Shown piece by piece: positions 32,985 to 41,597 of a DNA stretch of 64,000 nucleotides. The notes under the pieces were generated by a model. The model made no database searches. It was not told where the DNA came from and worked only from the letters and a program-made list of their open reading frames with translations. The stretch is from a virus, in IMG/VR virus record IMGVR_UViG_3300031111_000007, positions 64,001 to 128,000 of that record; one strand, 5' to 3'. How positions within the stretch are numbered: position 1 is the stretch's first letter; each line of letters begins with the position of its first letter. Made by a program: the position numbers and the translations under genes.

Positions 32985-33008
32985 TTTTTTTTCACTTTAT
33001 GTTATACT
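32978..33008 (+). promoter_or_regulatory. GGTWAYC-class promoter for uvsY-uvsW
   Basis: Plus strand GGTTACC (32978-32984), 18 bases with T8 and ending ATGT, then TATACT (33003-33008). It shares its upstream box with the divergent helicase promoter. Confidence 0.8.
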
Positions 33009-33038
33009 ATTTTTCATAAATAATAAAGGACACTATAG

Positions 33039-33461
33039 ATGGAAGAAAATAACGAATTAAAACAAATATTTGATCAATTACATGAAGAACATCCCATTGA
33101 TGAATTAGCCACCTTTTCAGAGATTGATATAGCTGAGAAGTTGAAAAAAAATGAGATGATGATCATTAAGTACAAAGAGATGTATATTAAAGAGCTTCAA
33201 AAATACGAAGAACTTGAAGAAAAAATGGAAAGTCTCAAAGGAATGAGATATAAGCATTACAAATTTGAAGATGATCATGAATGGCAAAAGAAAGAGATAG
33301 AAGAATACTGTCTACCATCTGATCCTGCCATAAGAAGAATGAAAAGAATACTTGCAAAACAACAAGTAAGAGTTAGGTTTTTTGATATGTGCCATCGTGC
33401 TTTTTCTTCAATGGGATGGAGCATGAAAGTTTTTACCGAAAGAGAACGCATGGGATTATAA
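33039..33461 (+). CDS. uvsY: UvsY-like recombination mediator
   Basis: 140 residues, all helical; T4 UvsY is of nearly the same length. The core YKHYKFEDDHEWQKKEIEEYCLPSDPAIRRMKRILAKQQVRVRFF followed by HRAFSSMGWSMK corresponds to the conserved second half of UvsY, which loads the UvsX recombinase on gp32-coated ssDNA. It overlaps uvsW (TAATG), a known neighbour. AAAGGA before the start. Confidence 0.8.
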   Translation: MEENNELKQIFDQLHEEHPIDELATFSEIDIAEKLKKNEMMIIKYKEMYIKELQKYEELEEKMESLKGMRYKHYKFEDDHEWQKKEIEEYCLPSDPAIRRMKRILAKQQVRVRFFDMCHRAFSSMGWSMKVFTERERMGL

Positions 33462-34855
33462 TGTACCAAACAAAACTATTATTAGGCGATAACTATAAAA
33501 TCAAAATCATTAGCGATCATGATACATATCTGAGTGATATGAAAGAAGAATTTGCTATTCATGTACCAAATTACTTTTTCATGGGAAAATATAAAGCTGG
33601 ATTTTGGGATGGTAAGGTACATTTTATTACTGAGAGAGGATTTCTACCATATGGATTGTTGTTGGATTTTATGAAAACTTCTCTTAAATTATACCCCAAC
33701 ATAAAAATCGTTCCTGATGATAGAGTCAAAGCATTATTCAAAGGACCAGATATACCAATAAAATATGATCTGTCTTTAGAACCAAGACCATATCAAAAAG
33801 AAACAATAGAATCAACAATAAGATTCACCAAAGGTATAATACAATCTGCTACTGCTTCAGGTAAGTCACTAGCAATATCATACATCCTGAAGAACCTACT
33901 TGACAATCAACATATAACCAATGTGAGTAGAGGATTAGTAGTTGTTCCATCAAAGTCACTTGTTGAGCAGTTCAAAGGTGATATGATCGAATATGGTATG
34001 CCTGAGAATTCCATTGGTAAAGTTTATGACAAATATAAACAATGGGATAATAACATCGTAATATCAACATGGCAAACATTGAGAAACAATCATGATAAGC
34101 TGCCTATGTATGATTGTATTATAGGAGATGAATGTCACCAGAACAAAGCACATGAATTAAAAAAGATATTTTCAAAAACCAAAGCACAATATAGGTTGGG
34201 ATTTACAGGAACACTACCTACTCATATTACTGATCTATATAATATCAAGAGCTACTTAGGACCAGTATTAAAAGAATATCCATCAGGACTGCTTGCTGAA
34301 CAAGGATATATAGCTCAATGTACAGTAAAAGTTCATAGATTAAAATATCCTCATGTTGAAAACAAAACCTATCGTGGTATAAAAGATGAAGTGTTTAATG
34401 ACCGTGAGAGATTGGAATTGATAGGTAAGATCGTCAATGGTATAGATGATAATATATTGCTGTTGGTAACCTATAAAGCTGAAGGTGAGAAATTACGTCA
34501 GATGTTGAGAAGAAGAAGTAAAAGAGAAGTAGTATTTCTATCTGGTGATGATAAGACTGATACCAGAGAAGAATGGAGACAAAAGATGATCAAGGAAAAG
34601 AATATTGCCTTGATTGCTACATACGGTATATTTCAACAAGGAATCAATATACCAAACCTAAAACATGGTATATTAGCTTCACCTTCTAAATCTAAAATAA
34701 GGGTACTTCAATCTGTAGGTAGGACTTTAAGAGCACATAATGAGGAAAGAGCTTATATCTATGATATTATAGATGAATGTAAATTTCTATCAACACATGG
34801 TGAGAAAAGATTAGATTACTATGAGAATGAAGGATTTGAGATAGAGGAAATCTAA
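33461..34855 (+). CDS. uvsW: UvsW-like superfamily 2 helicase
   Basis: 464 residues from the ATG that overlaps the uvsY stop (an upstream in-frame ATG has no ribosome site and lies in uvsY). N-terminal ssDNA-binding-like domain (about 1-85), then helicase motifs: RPYQKETIE, SATASGKS (motif I), IIGDECHQ (II), GFTGT (III), and VLQSVGRTLR (VI). UvsW resolves R-loops and branched DNA in T4. Convergent with the next minus-strand gene, overlapping by 4 bases. Confidence 0.93.
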   Translation: MYQTKLLLGDNYKIKIISDHDTYLSDMKEEFAIHVPNYFFMGKYKAGFWDGKVHFITERGFLPYGLLLDFMKTSLKLYPNIKIVPDDRVKALFKGPDIPIKYDLSLEPRPYQKETIESTIRFTKGIIQSATASGKSLAISYILKNLLDNQHITNVSRGLVVVPSKSLVEQFKGDMIEYGMPENSIGKVYDKYKQWDNNIVISTWQTLRNNHDKLPMYDCIIGDECHQNKAHELKKIFSKTKAQYRLGFTGTLPTHITDLYNIKSYLGPVLKEYPSGLLAEQGYIAQCTVKVHRLKYPHVENKTYRGIKDEVFNDRERLELIGKIVNGIDDNILLLVTYKAEGEKLRQMLRRRSKREVVFLSGDDKTDTREEWRQKMIKEKNIALIATYGIFQQGINIPNLKHGILASPSKSKIRVLQSVGRTLRAHNEERAYIYDIIDECKFLSTHGEKRLDYYENEGFEIEEI

Positions 34856-35286
34856 GCAACATCATTAGCAAAATTAATAGCTGTTTCTTTTGCTTGTGAA
34901 TCTGTCTTAATTGTATATTCCCCTTTGGTGTTTCCACAAGTATCAGCTTTAACAACATCTCCAACACCAAAACCAGCAATAGCACGATGTGACCAACCAT
35001 ACCACTTACCATCTGCTTCTGCTTTCCCAACTGAATTTACTGTATGATGTTCCTTTGTCTTCTCACCTTTTATACCCATCCAATCTTTGAAATGAACTTT
35101 AGGTTTATTATCAGCATAACGTGGTATGTTTTTTAAAGTTCTCTTTTCCATGGGAACATTTGTTTTCATATAGGATGCTCGTTTAAATGTCTTCATCCTA
35201 TTAGTCCTTGGATTGATATCTTTTACTTTCTCAGGTTTTAACCGCTTAACCATAAACGATTTATCATCATAATCTTTGAATTTCAT
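34852..35286 (-). CDS. Basic protein with MKFKDY start
   Basis: 144 residues. MKFKDYDDKSFMVKRL shares the first six residues of the leader family but lacks the (I/L)-x-E end. Then a basic linker (NPRTNRMKTFKRASYMK) and a compact region, GKWYGWSHRAIAGFGVGDVVKADTCGN, that looks like a small phage domain. Function unknown. Confidence 0.6.
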   Translation of the reverse strand: MKFKDYDDKSFMVKRLKPEKVKDINPRTNRMKTFKRASYMKTNVPMEKRTLKNIPRYADNKPKVHFKDWMGIKGEKTKEHHTVNSVGKAEADGKWYGWSHRAIAGFGVGDVVKADTCGNTKGEYTIKTDSQAKETAINFANDVA

Positions 35287-35546
35287 TATCCACCCATTTT
35301 TTTAACATATTTTTTTAATAATTTTGCTGTTTTCTTATCAATATTTTTAGTTTTTATAATATCCTCTGCTGCTTCCATACCTTTCTTTGTTTTATGATAT
35401 ATAACTTCCATGTATAGATCGTCTATCTTTCCAAATCTTGCACCTTTAGGTAATGGTTTTGATCTACTACTACCACCACCTTTGGATTTCATTCCCATAA
35501 TAAACGGTGCAATAATCTCATCGATACGTTGTACTATATCCTTCAT
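35286..35546 (-). CDS. Small leader-type protein
   Basis: 86 residues starting MKDIVQRIDEIIAPF. After a Gly/Ser/Lys stretch (KSKGGGSSRSKPLPKG) comes IDDLYMEVIYHKTKKGMEAAEDIIKTKN and a basic tail. Similar to the short helical-leader proteins in the head region (I-D-E at 8-10). One-base overlap with neighbours on one side, 29 bases on the other. Function unknown. Confidence 0.55.
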   Translation of the reverse strand: MKDIVQRIDEIIAPFIMGMKSKGGGSSRSKPLPKGARFGKIDDLYMEVIYHKTKKGMEAAEDIIKTKNIDKKTAKLLKKYVKKMGG

Positions 35547-35709
35547 TTTTAATTTCCTCCAAAATTTCCTCTAAATCATCCATTTCAAGAACCAAATCTT
35601 CAAATAAACCTAATTGATCTTCTTCTTTTTTTTCTTCTTTTTTAATACTAAATTTTCTACTTTTTATTTCCTTTATTTTATCTACTTCTCCTAAAATATC
35701 ATCATACAT
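35518..35709 (-). CDS. Small acidic protein
   Basis: 63 residues. MYDDILGEVDKIKEIKSRKF, then Lys/Glu-rich sequence and an acidic helix (LFEDLVLEMDDLEEILEEIK), ending NEGYSTTYR. Overlaps genes on both sides. No recognisable domain; assignment as a gene rests on packing in the operon and codon style. Confidence 0.5.
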   Translation of the reverse strand: MYDDILGEVDKIKEIKSRKFSIKKEEKKEEDQLGLFEDLVLEMDDLEEILEEIKNEGYSTTYR

Positions 35710-36082
35710 TTTTATCTCCTACTTCATTTACAATTGGTTTTGTAACTAACACATATATTTCATTTTCTTTTTCTTCTTTTATAGATGTTTTTATGTTAAT
35801 CGGCCTTTTTATAATAATTTCATCTGTCCAAGGAATAGTAAAATAATCCCTATTAGCTATCACCCATAATTCAGCATTATACTTCTTACCATCATTCAAT
35901 TCAAAATTATTCAGAACAGGTATATCAACAGCTATCTTACCATTTTCCATGAATCCAGAGAAAACAAGTTGCATTGACTTGGATAAAAATATAACGAACT
36001 TACCTTTAATCGCCATCTTGTCAACATTAGCAAGTGAGATATTAAAGACAAGTTTTTTGGGTTTCGATATATCTAGCTCCAT
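35702..36082 (-). CDS. Beta-rich protein, paralogue of 42342-42827
   Basis: 126 residues. Strand pattern KLVFNISLANVDKM, KGKFVIFLSKSMQLVFSG, KIAVDIPVLNNF, AELWVIANRDYFTIPWTDEIIIKRP. The 161-aa protein at 42342-42827 has the same order (G-KVRITIDDI, IQVKIPPL, EVRLDVVAKGKLFTPWKDTVNLEIP). Both are in late operons with leader-type genes, consistent with a prohead core or virion role, which is inference. Confidence 0.6.
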   Translation of the reverse strand: MELDISKPKKLVFNISLANVDKMAIKGKFVIFLSKSMQLVFSGFMENGKIAVDIPVLNNFELNDGKKYNAELWVIANRDYFTIPWTDEIIIKRPINIKTSIKEEKENEIYVLVTKPIVNEVGDKNV

Positions 36083-36083
36083 T

Positions 36084-36371
36084 TTAAACCTTTTTCACTT
36101 GTGGTTTTTCCCACCAAGGACTATTACTTTTTTTATCATCTTTTTCTTCTACCCAATGTGGTTCACTTAACCTATCAGCATTTTTTCTAGCTTGCATTTC
36201 ATTGTTATGTAATGAAACAATTTGCCACATAGGTTTTTCTTTTCTACCATATGATTGACCATAAGCTATAACAACAGCACCAACATTTTTCTTTTTGGTT
36301 TTCTTGGTTACATTAGTTCCATCAGGCATTTCAACTGTAATATCTTCTTTTATATAATCTTTAAATTTCAT
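36084..36371 (-). CDS. Leader-bearing small protein (MKFKDYIKE)
   Basis: 95 residues. MKFKDYIKED, ending I-K-E, is the closest match to the leader of the 62-aa protein at 5221. The body has beta-type sequence (VGAVVIAYGQSYGRKEKPMWQIVSLHNNEMQARKNADRL) and a polar tail with WWEKP. Function unknown; predicted internal head cargo. Confidence 0.65.
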   Translation of the reverse strand: MKFKDYIKEDITVEMPDGTNVTKKTKKKNVGAVVIAYGQSYGRKEKPMWQIVSLHNNEMQARKNADRLSEPHWVEEKDDKKSNSPWWEKPQVKKV

Positions 36372-36574
36372 ATTTCTGTAACCTTTGTAATTCGTATATT
36401 GAAATTATCTTCTTCATCATCAACACTACGAACAATGATCTGTGGTTTTCTTTCTTCAAATCCATATGATCCACCACCACCTACTTCTACTTCTCTTTCA
36501 ACAATAACAGTTCCACCACTACCACCACAAGGAAACTGTGTAAACTTACCCATGGTTGCTATTGATATACTCAT
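36368..36574 (-). CDS. Small Gly-rich virion-type protein
   Basis: 68 residues from ATG at 36574, which overlaps the upstream stop in TAATG and has GTGAGG 6 bases before; an ATG 21 bases upstream has no site. MSISIATMGKFTQFPCGGSGG then TVIVEREVEVGGGGSYGFEERKPQIIVRS and an acidic-to-beta end. A short structural protein is likely. Confidence 0.6.
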   Translation of the reverse strand: MSISIATMGKFTQFPCGGSGGTVIVEREVEVGGGGSYGFEERKPQIIVRSVDDEEDNFNIRITKVTEI

Positions 36575-37101
36575 TATATCCTCACTTGTGACCATGTTGT
36601 AAACTTACCCGGAGCAGTCGATGGAGCAGTTATCTGATAAGTTCCAATTACATCACTATTTGTTCCTACTGAAGCAGGATTAGAATAAATTCTCACCCTT
36701 GCTGATGTCATATTACAATCAGCATCATATATGGGGTTATCAATAAAGATATTCTCATGTGTTAGTCCAAGTAATCTCTTAAGATCATTACTTATATTAT
36801 AAGAAATATTTAATTGTTCAGTATAAACAGAATTAAAATCATCAGTAGTATCAGCAACAGACCAAACAACAAGATAATGTCCTACTTCTTGATTAATCCA
36901 TGAAGCACTTGGAATTAGTGTATCTGTATATGATTGAGTAATAGAGTTATAAGAAGCAATTTGAGAAGTAACTAATTCTACTGTAGCTGAAGAATTAAAA
37001 ATTCTATATGATACAGTTGCTTCTTCTTCAACACTTATACCATCGCTTTTTATAAGTTGAAGTGTTAATTCTATATTTTCGCCTTTATTTACATCAATCA
37101 T
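36574..37101 (-). CDS. Beta-sandwich virion-type protein
   Basis: 175 residues. Ig-like strand pattern (NIELTLQLIKSDG, ATVSYRIFNSSATVELVTSQ, YLVVWSVADTTDDFNSVYTEQLNIS) followed by a second beta unit (SARVRIYSNPASVGTNSDVIGTYQI). Similar style to the 102-aa protein at 19627. Part of the late decoration/adhesion operon starting at 39637. Probably structural. Confidence 0.6.
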   Translation of the reverse strand: MIDVNKGENIELTLQLIKSDGISVEEEATVSYRIFNSSATVELVTSQIASYNSITQSYTDTLIPSASWINQEVGHYLVVWSVADTTDDFNSVYTEQLNISYNISNDLKRLLGLTHENIFIDNPIYDADCNMTSARVRIYSNPASVGTNSDVIGTYQITAPSTAPGKFTTWSQVRI

Positions 37102-37119
37102 AATTATTTCTCATGCTTA

Positions 37120-38241
37120 TTATATCAAAGGTTGTTCATATTCTTCTTCTCTCACTTTACAACCTGCCGATACTCTAAATTCTTTAAAATCACTAAAATT
37201 ATCTGATAATCTCAATTCAATATAATCTCTAAAAGAATATTTCAAAATTGCTTTTTCAACAAATGAATATTTTATTTTTAAAAGCGTGTTTGTTCCATCA
37301 TAACAAACATCAGTTATAGTCATATCAGGAATAGAAAGCAAATCAAATATATTTTTTAATAGAACATTAAATTCTAATACTTCTTTAGAAAATCTTCTAT
37401 AAAGAATGCCATTTGTAGGTGTATATCCAAGAATATCATCATAAGATAAACCATACATGGTTCCATTGGCTATACTTGAATCATACTCCTTAACAAATAT
37501 AAAATTCAAACTTTCAACTATCAAATATTCACCTGTATTTGGTTTTAAACGATAACGAACAGGACTTACTGTTCCTGCTTGTAATCCCTCTAATCGAAAA
37601 TTATCAAGATATCCTTTTGGTGATGTACCACCACCAGTATCAACTACTTGTGTTCTTATAGCATCAATAGATTGACCGGCAAGACCTAAAGCATTAAAAG
37701 TTATAGTAAATGGTTGCCAAGCATTTAAGTCTGTAGTATTGATATAATCACCCAAATTTACCGAATTACCTACTGTCAATCCTGTATTTGTATTATATCC
37801 GTAAAATAATATTTCTTTCGTATCTATTTGATCCCAAGTAGTAAGATATATATAACCAGATAAAGAAGTATAACTTGATAAATCTATAAGACCACCAGGA
37901 TTTAAGAATTGAGCAACTTCACCATCTTCTGCATTATATTGAAATGATTGTGCCCCACTATAACTTTGATCTGTACTATTGAAATCAAAGTCAGAAATAG
38001 CACCATTTATAATTGAAGCTGTCCAATAAGTATTATCTTCACCGTCATGAATATTTTCAGTTGTTGTTGCTGATGGTGATGCATTCACATTCATAGTTCT
38101 ACCATATTCATCACTTACAAAATACCTTACAGCATTTCTATATTCATAATATGGTTTAGTATCAACACGCAAAAATCCATCTTGAGAAACAGATGCTTTA
38201 TTTCTTCTACCTGTACCATTTGCAATATTAACATCTAACAT
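37120..38241 (-). CDS. Virion decoration/adhesion protein with DGTG-type N-terminus
   Basis: 373 residues. N-terminus IANGTGRRNKASVSQDGFLRVDT is a degenerate copy of the DGTGKGYLA-V...N-LRV phrase shared with the next two genes. The middle (about 75-215) is a galactose-binding-like beta sandwich (FQYNAEDGEVAQFLNPGGLIDLSSYTSLSGYIYL, GYLDNFRLEG). The C-terminal part has FNVLLKNIFDLLSIPDMTI. Likely an accessory tail or capsid surface protein. Confidence 0.65.
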   Translation of the reverse strand: MLDVNIANGTGRRNKASVSQDGFLRVDTKPYYEYRNAVRYFVSDEYGRTMNVNASPSATTTENIHDGEDNTYWTASIINGAISDFDFNSTDQSYSGAQSFQYNAEDGEVAQFLNPGGLIDLSSYTSLSGYIYLTTWDQIDTKEILFYGYNTNTGLTVGNSVNLGDYINTTDLNAWQPFTITFNALGLAGQSIDAIRTQVVDTGGGTSPKGYLDNFRLEGLQAGTVSPVRYRLKPNTGEYLIVESLNFIFVKEYDSSIANGTMYGLSYDDILGYTPTNGILYRRFSKEVLEFNVLLKNIFDLLSIPDMTITDVCYDGTNTLLKIKYSFVEKAILKYSFRDYIELRLSDNFSDFKEFRVSAGCKVREEEYEQPLI

Positions 38242-38251
38242 TTATTTTATC

Positions 38252-38812
38252 CTAATTATTAATTGCATGAAAATTAAATACAACAATACCTGCTCTAAAA
38301 ACTTGATTTTTGGCACCCGCATACATAGTAAAAACACCATTTGATGCCAAAATTATATCTTGATTAAAATTCCAATATATACTAGATGCAGAACTAGCAT
38401 GATAAATTCTATGTGTTGTTTCACCACCAGATAATCCACCAATATCACCACCATTATAAAATGTTCCATTTGCTGTCATACCAGAACCAGTATTCAAATT
38501 TCTTGCTGTCACACTTGAACCACCAGTTGGTGTACCTGTATCATTTAATTTTACATCAAAATAATCATTATCTTGCATAAAGAGCCATATACCTTCAATA
38601 CTTAAATCTCTTTCAGTATCGGTATTTTTCATATATAAAAAACAAGCACCTGATGTTGGTGTAGCTGAAAAATTTATATTATAAGCTCTACCTTGATTAT
38701 GATTTGCATAATGTTCTTGAGTAGAAATTACGGCAGAAACTCTTAATTTATTAGCGGAACTAACAGACGCTAGATATCCTTTACCAGTTCCATCCTCTAT
38801 AATTAAACCCAT
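38252..38812 (-). CDS. Virion decoration-type protein, DGTGKGYLA family
   Basis: 186 residues. IIEDGTGKGYLASVSSANKLRV opens the protein; the rest is beta-rich with Gly/Ser/Thr/Asn loops (ATPTSGACFLYMKNTDTERDLSIEGIWLF, TGTPTGGSSVTARNLNTGSG). Adjacent paralogues share the opening, which probably folds as an anchoring module with variable C-terminal domains. Confidence 0.65.
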   Translation of the reverse strand: MGLIIEDGTGKGYLASVSSANKLRVSAVISTQEHYANHNQGRAYNINFSATPTSGACFLYMKNTDTERDLSIEGIWLFMQDNDYFDVKLNDTGTPTGGSSVTARNLNTGSGMTANGTFYNGGDIGGLSGGETTHRIYHASSASSIYWNFNQDIILASNGVFTMYAGAKNQVFRAGIVVFNFHAINN

Positions 38813-38830
38813 TATATTTTATTCTCCTTA

Positions 38831-39388
38831 TTAATCAATTTCTTCATAATAATATACTGATGATCTTATTTTATCACCACTGTTTGCTACTTCACCAAGA
38901 ATACCAATAGAATTATTATTACCCAAAACAAGACCACCATTAAAATCATAGGAAAATGTATTTTTTGATAATCTTATATCCCAAAGTTCATTAATTTGAA
39001 CATAATCAAAATCTAAATTATTACCAAATCCGTTATATGCTGTTACTTCAGAACTTTTATTTGATGTTCTATTCATATTCAATGGTACTACAACAGTACC
39101 ACCACTTGCATATGTTGTTCCTACATATAATTCAGCTTTACATAAATCTGAATTTGTAGAAATAATAATTTTAGAAACATGTAATGATCCACTTCCATTA
39201 TATGTCAATTGCAAAATACCTTGTTCCACATTAGCCACTGTAAAATCTCTTTTACCATAAACTAAAAATGCTTTCTCATTATATTCAGATTGAAATGCAA
39301 TTTCATCTCTTGAAGTTGAATATGTCCATAATCTATTATTTCTATCTACTTTCGCTAAATATCCTTTTCCTGATCCGTCTTTTATCAT
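38831..39388 (-). CDS. Virion decoration-type protein, DGTGKGYLA family
   Basis: 185 residues. MIKDGSGKGYLAKVDRNNRLWT opens it, followed by beta sequence with NVEQGILQLTYNGSGSLHVSKIIISTNSD and GGTVVVPLNMNRTSNKSSE. Same plan as its two downstream neighbours but different distal sequence. Structural role inferred. Confidence 0.65.
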   Translation of the reverse strand: MIKDGSGKGYLAKVDRNNRLWTYSTSRDEIAFQSEYNEKAFLVYGKRDFTVANVEQGILQLTYNGSGSLHVSKIIISTNSDLCKAELYVGTTYASGGTVVVPLNMNRTSNKSSEVTAYNGFGNNLDFDYVQINELWDIRLSKNTFSYDFNGGLVLGNNNSIGILGEVANSGDKIRSSVYYYEEID

Positions 39389-39400
39389 TTTTATTATTCC

Positions 39401-39637
39401 TTATCTAAAAATTTCACTCATTTCTGTCTGTATATCTCTTACTGTAATATTATTATCAGTCATAAGAGACAAATGATAGTTCATAATTTTCAATTCCTTT
39501 ATAATATTATAAAGAAGTTCTCTATTAATATCGTCACCTGTTTTCAGTGTATCTTGTGTTTGATCAATTACACCAATAGATTGAGTATTACCATCATTAT
39601 CTGTTCCTTTCAATCTACTTCCAGCAAAAACTATCAT
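39401..39637 (-). CDS. Small virion-type protein, first gene of the decoration operon
   Basis: 78 residues. Short beta/loop N-terminus (FAGSRLKGTDNDGNTQSIGVIDQTQD) and a helical C-terminal half (DINRELLYNIIKELKIMNYHLSLM). A TATAAATA promoter lies 18 bases upstream. May be a small adaptor or chaperone for the three DGTG-family proteins. Confidence 0.6.
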   Translation of the reverse strand: MIVFAGSRLKGTDNDGNTQSIGVIDQTQDTLKTGDDINRELLYNIIKELKIMNYHLSLMTDNNITVRDIQTEMSEIFR

Positions 39638-39655
39638 AATATAACCTCTAACTAA

Positions 39656-39663
39656 TATTTATA
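39656..39663 (-). promoter_or_regulatory. Late promoter (TATAAATA), decoration operon
   Basis: Minus strand TATAAATATTAG, 18 bases before the 78-aa gene and in the gap to the phosphoesterase gene. Confidence 0.7.
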
Positions 39664-39667
39664 TAAT

Positions 39668-40981
39668 TTATTCTTTATGATCTACATATGATGTAAACTG
39701 TCCAATCACTCCATGTTTTGCATCCCATAAATATGATTCTGCTGCATGATAATTCTTGATATATCCTTTCTTATAATGCCATTGATCTGTACCAGCAATA
39801 CTTGGTATCATTCTCACAACAGTTCCCGGCATTGTATCAACATTTATCCAATGCATCTGCATTTTTTTATGCTTATGACCAATATGAATTTCTCTATACT
39901 TAGAAGACCCCCATAGAATAGGTTCTTCAGTAGCAATAATAGATGGTAAATCTCTCAATGGTTCTTCTACACCATGAGTATAAGCAATCAAACAATCACC
40001 CCATGGATAGTACTTTCTCCACTTAGGATTCTTATCTACCGTTACATCCTTATCATCTTCAAAAATATGATCGATAACATCACACATATAATATGATGTA
40101 TCTGGATCATGATTTCCCGGCACCCATACGACATCTACTGGTGCAACTTCTCTACAATAATTTATCGCCTTAATTACAGCTTTCTTAGCTTTTTGATAAA
40201 TCTTGATAAGTCTTGAATCAACATCCAATGGATTATGATTTTGTGGTGTTAAGTTACTAGGATCATTGATATGTAGAAAATCATTACCAAATGGAAATAA
40301 AATTCTCCTTGGATTATAACCTGAAGACTTCTCAAGTAAATCCTGTACAGCATATAGAAACAATTCTTCTGCTATATCAATATCATAATCAGTTCCTGTT
40401 TCTTTTCCCCATGCCAACATACCAAAGTGAACATCCATCAATGCGATTTCTAGTAAATAATCAGAATCGTCATTGTTAAAATTCTTTTTAGGTGTTTTCA
40501 GTTTAGGAACATCTTCAATGAGAAGTCGAATAGCTTCAACCCATTCCATATTATGCAGCTTTCTGAGCCATACCTGAATCTTGTACATGGTTACGGTTTT
40601 AGGTTTGTCAATCATAATAGGATTGCCCTTCTCATCAAACCTACCTGTTTCGGTCTTAACCTTTAATGTAACCTGCCAATTACCAATCGTATACCTATCT
40701 ACCTTCCATTGAGTCATGTCCACGTTAGCGACCTCTAAGGCTTGTTCTAAGGTAGTAATTGTAAGGGATTCAAGATCAAGTGTAGCATTATTCTTTGAAG
40801 TCTGATTAAATGCTATCTTTTCTTCTAATGGTTTGTGACCTTGTTTGATATTATTCTTCTTGAGTGGTCGAATGACCTTTCTAATGTAGGACTCTCTGAC
40901 ATTCAGTTCTTGTGCTAATTTCTTTCTACTAAACTCAGGATTTTCATAGTATACTTCCCTGATTCGATCTGATTTATTCAT
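39668..40981 (-). CDS. Metallophosphoesterase with N-terminal helix-turn-helix
   Basis: 437 residues from the ATG with GGAG at 7 bases (two codons earlier only a TTG). N-terminal HTH (about 1-40; SRKKLAQELNVRESYIRKVI). The C-terminal calcineurin-like phosphoesterase has ALMDVHFG (DxH), FGNDFLHIN (GND), VPGNHDP (GNHD), AYTHG and HIGHKHKK (GHxH). Proteins of this shape are common in phages; the substrate is unknown, nuclease or nucleotide phosphatase being options. Runs just ahead of the decoration operon. Confidence 0.85.
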   Translation of the reverse strand: MNKSDRIREVYYENPEFSRKKLAQELNVRESYIRKVIRPLKKNNIKQGHKPLEEKIAFNQTSKNNATLDLESLTITTLEQALEVANVDMTQWKVDRYTIGNWQVTLKVKTETGRFDEKGNPIMIDKPKTVTMYKIQVWLRKLHNMEWVEAIRLLIEDVPKLKTPKKNFNNDDSDYLLEIALMDVHFGMLAWGKETGTDYDIDIAEELFLYAVQDLLEKSSGYNPRRILFPFGNDFLHINDPSNLTPQNHNPLDVDSRLIKIYQKAKKAVIKAINYCREVAPVDVVWVPGNHDPDTSYYMCDVIDHIFEDDKDVTVDKNPKWRKYYPWGDCLIAYTHGVEEPLRDLPSIIATEEPILWGSSKYREIHIGHKHKKMQMHWINVDTMPGTVVRMIPSIAGTDQWHYKKGYIKNYHAAESYLWDAKHGVIGQFTSYVDHKE

Positions 40982-41015
40982 ACACAATCTCCTTTATTAT
41001 ACACATATTTACTTT

Positions 41016-41558
41016 TTATCGCACTAACATATCTATTCTTTCTGCTATTTTTTTCTTAGAAACTTCTGTATCTTTAATCTCTCCACCTTTTTCTTTATTC
41101 TTAACATCTATATTAACAAATGGTTCTTCTTCTCCACCTGTTTGATCTTCTCCTGCTTTTCTCCAAGGTTGAAGTGCATCATCAAACCCCTTCTCTACAT
41201 CCTCTGGTGATACATACTTAAATCGTTTAACAATATTATTCCACGTTCCTTTTGGTAGTAAGTCTTTTAATCCTCTAAGTGTATTGGAATAGTTATTTTT
41301 ATCTTCCATACCACCTGACATTGCAAACTCATCCCATTTCCAATCACTCAAATCTACTTCCCATGACTTATCAAAACTTGTCAGTCTATTGAAATATGGT
41401 GTTTTCTTATACTTCTCACCATATACAATATTCCCCGGTGGACGATCATCATCACTAGCAACACCAGTTCCATTATCAGGATAGTTTCTAGCAGTTGTAG
41501 CCTCTAACAAATCAAGTGCTTCTGATAGAGTATATTTACCCTTTCGTTTTTTTGACAT
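41016..41558 (-). CDS. Hypothetical protein with acidic tail
   Basis: 180 residues. MSKKRKGKYTLSEALDLLEATTA, then DLSDWKWDEFAMSGGMEDKNNYSNTLRGLKDLLPKGTWNNIVKRFKYVSPEDVEKGFDDALQPW, and a charged end (GGEEEPFVNIDVKNKEKGGE). No recognised family; L-S-E near position 12-14 is leader-like. Part of the late operon from 42827 by position, 40 bases after the next gene. Confidence 0.55.
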   Translation of the reverse strand: MSKKRKGKYTLSEALDLLEATTARNYPDNGTGVASDDDRPPGNIVYGEKYKKTPYFNRLTSFDKSWEVDLSDWKWDEFAMSGGMEDKNNYSNTLRGLKDLLPKGTWNNIVKRFKYVSPEDVEKGFDDALQPWRKAGEDQTGGEEEPFVNIDVKNKEKGGEIKDTEVSKKKIAERIDMLVR

Positions 41559-41597
41559 TATCTAATATCCTCAAGCGTTTTATTCCATCTGCCAGTG

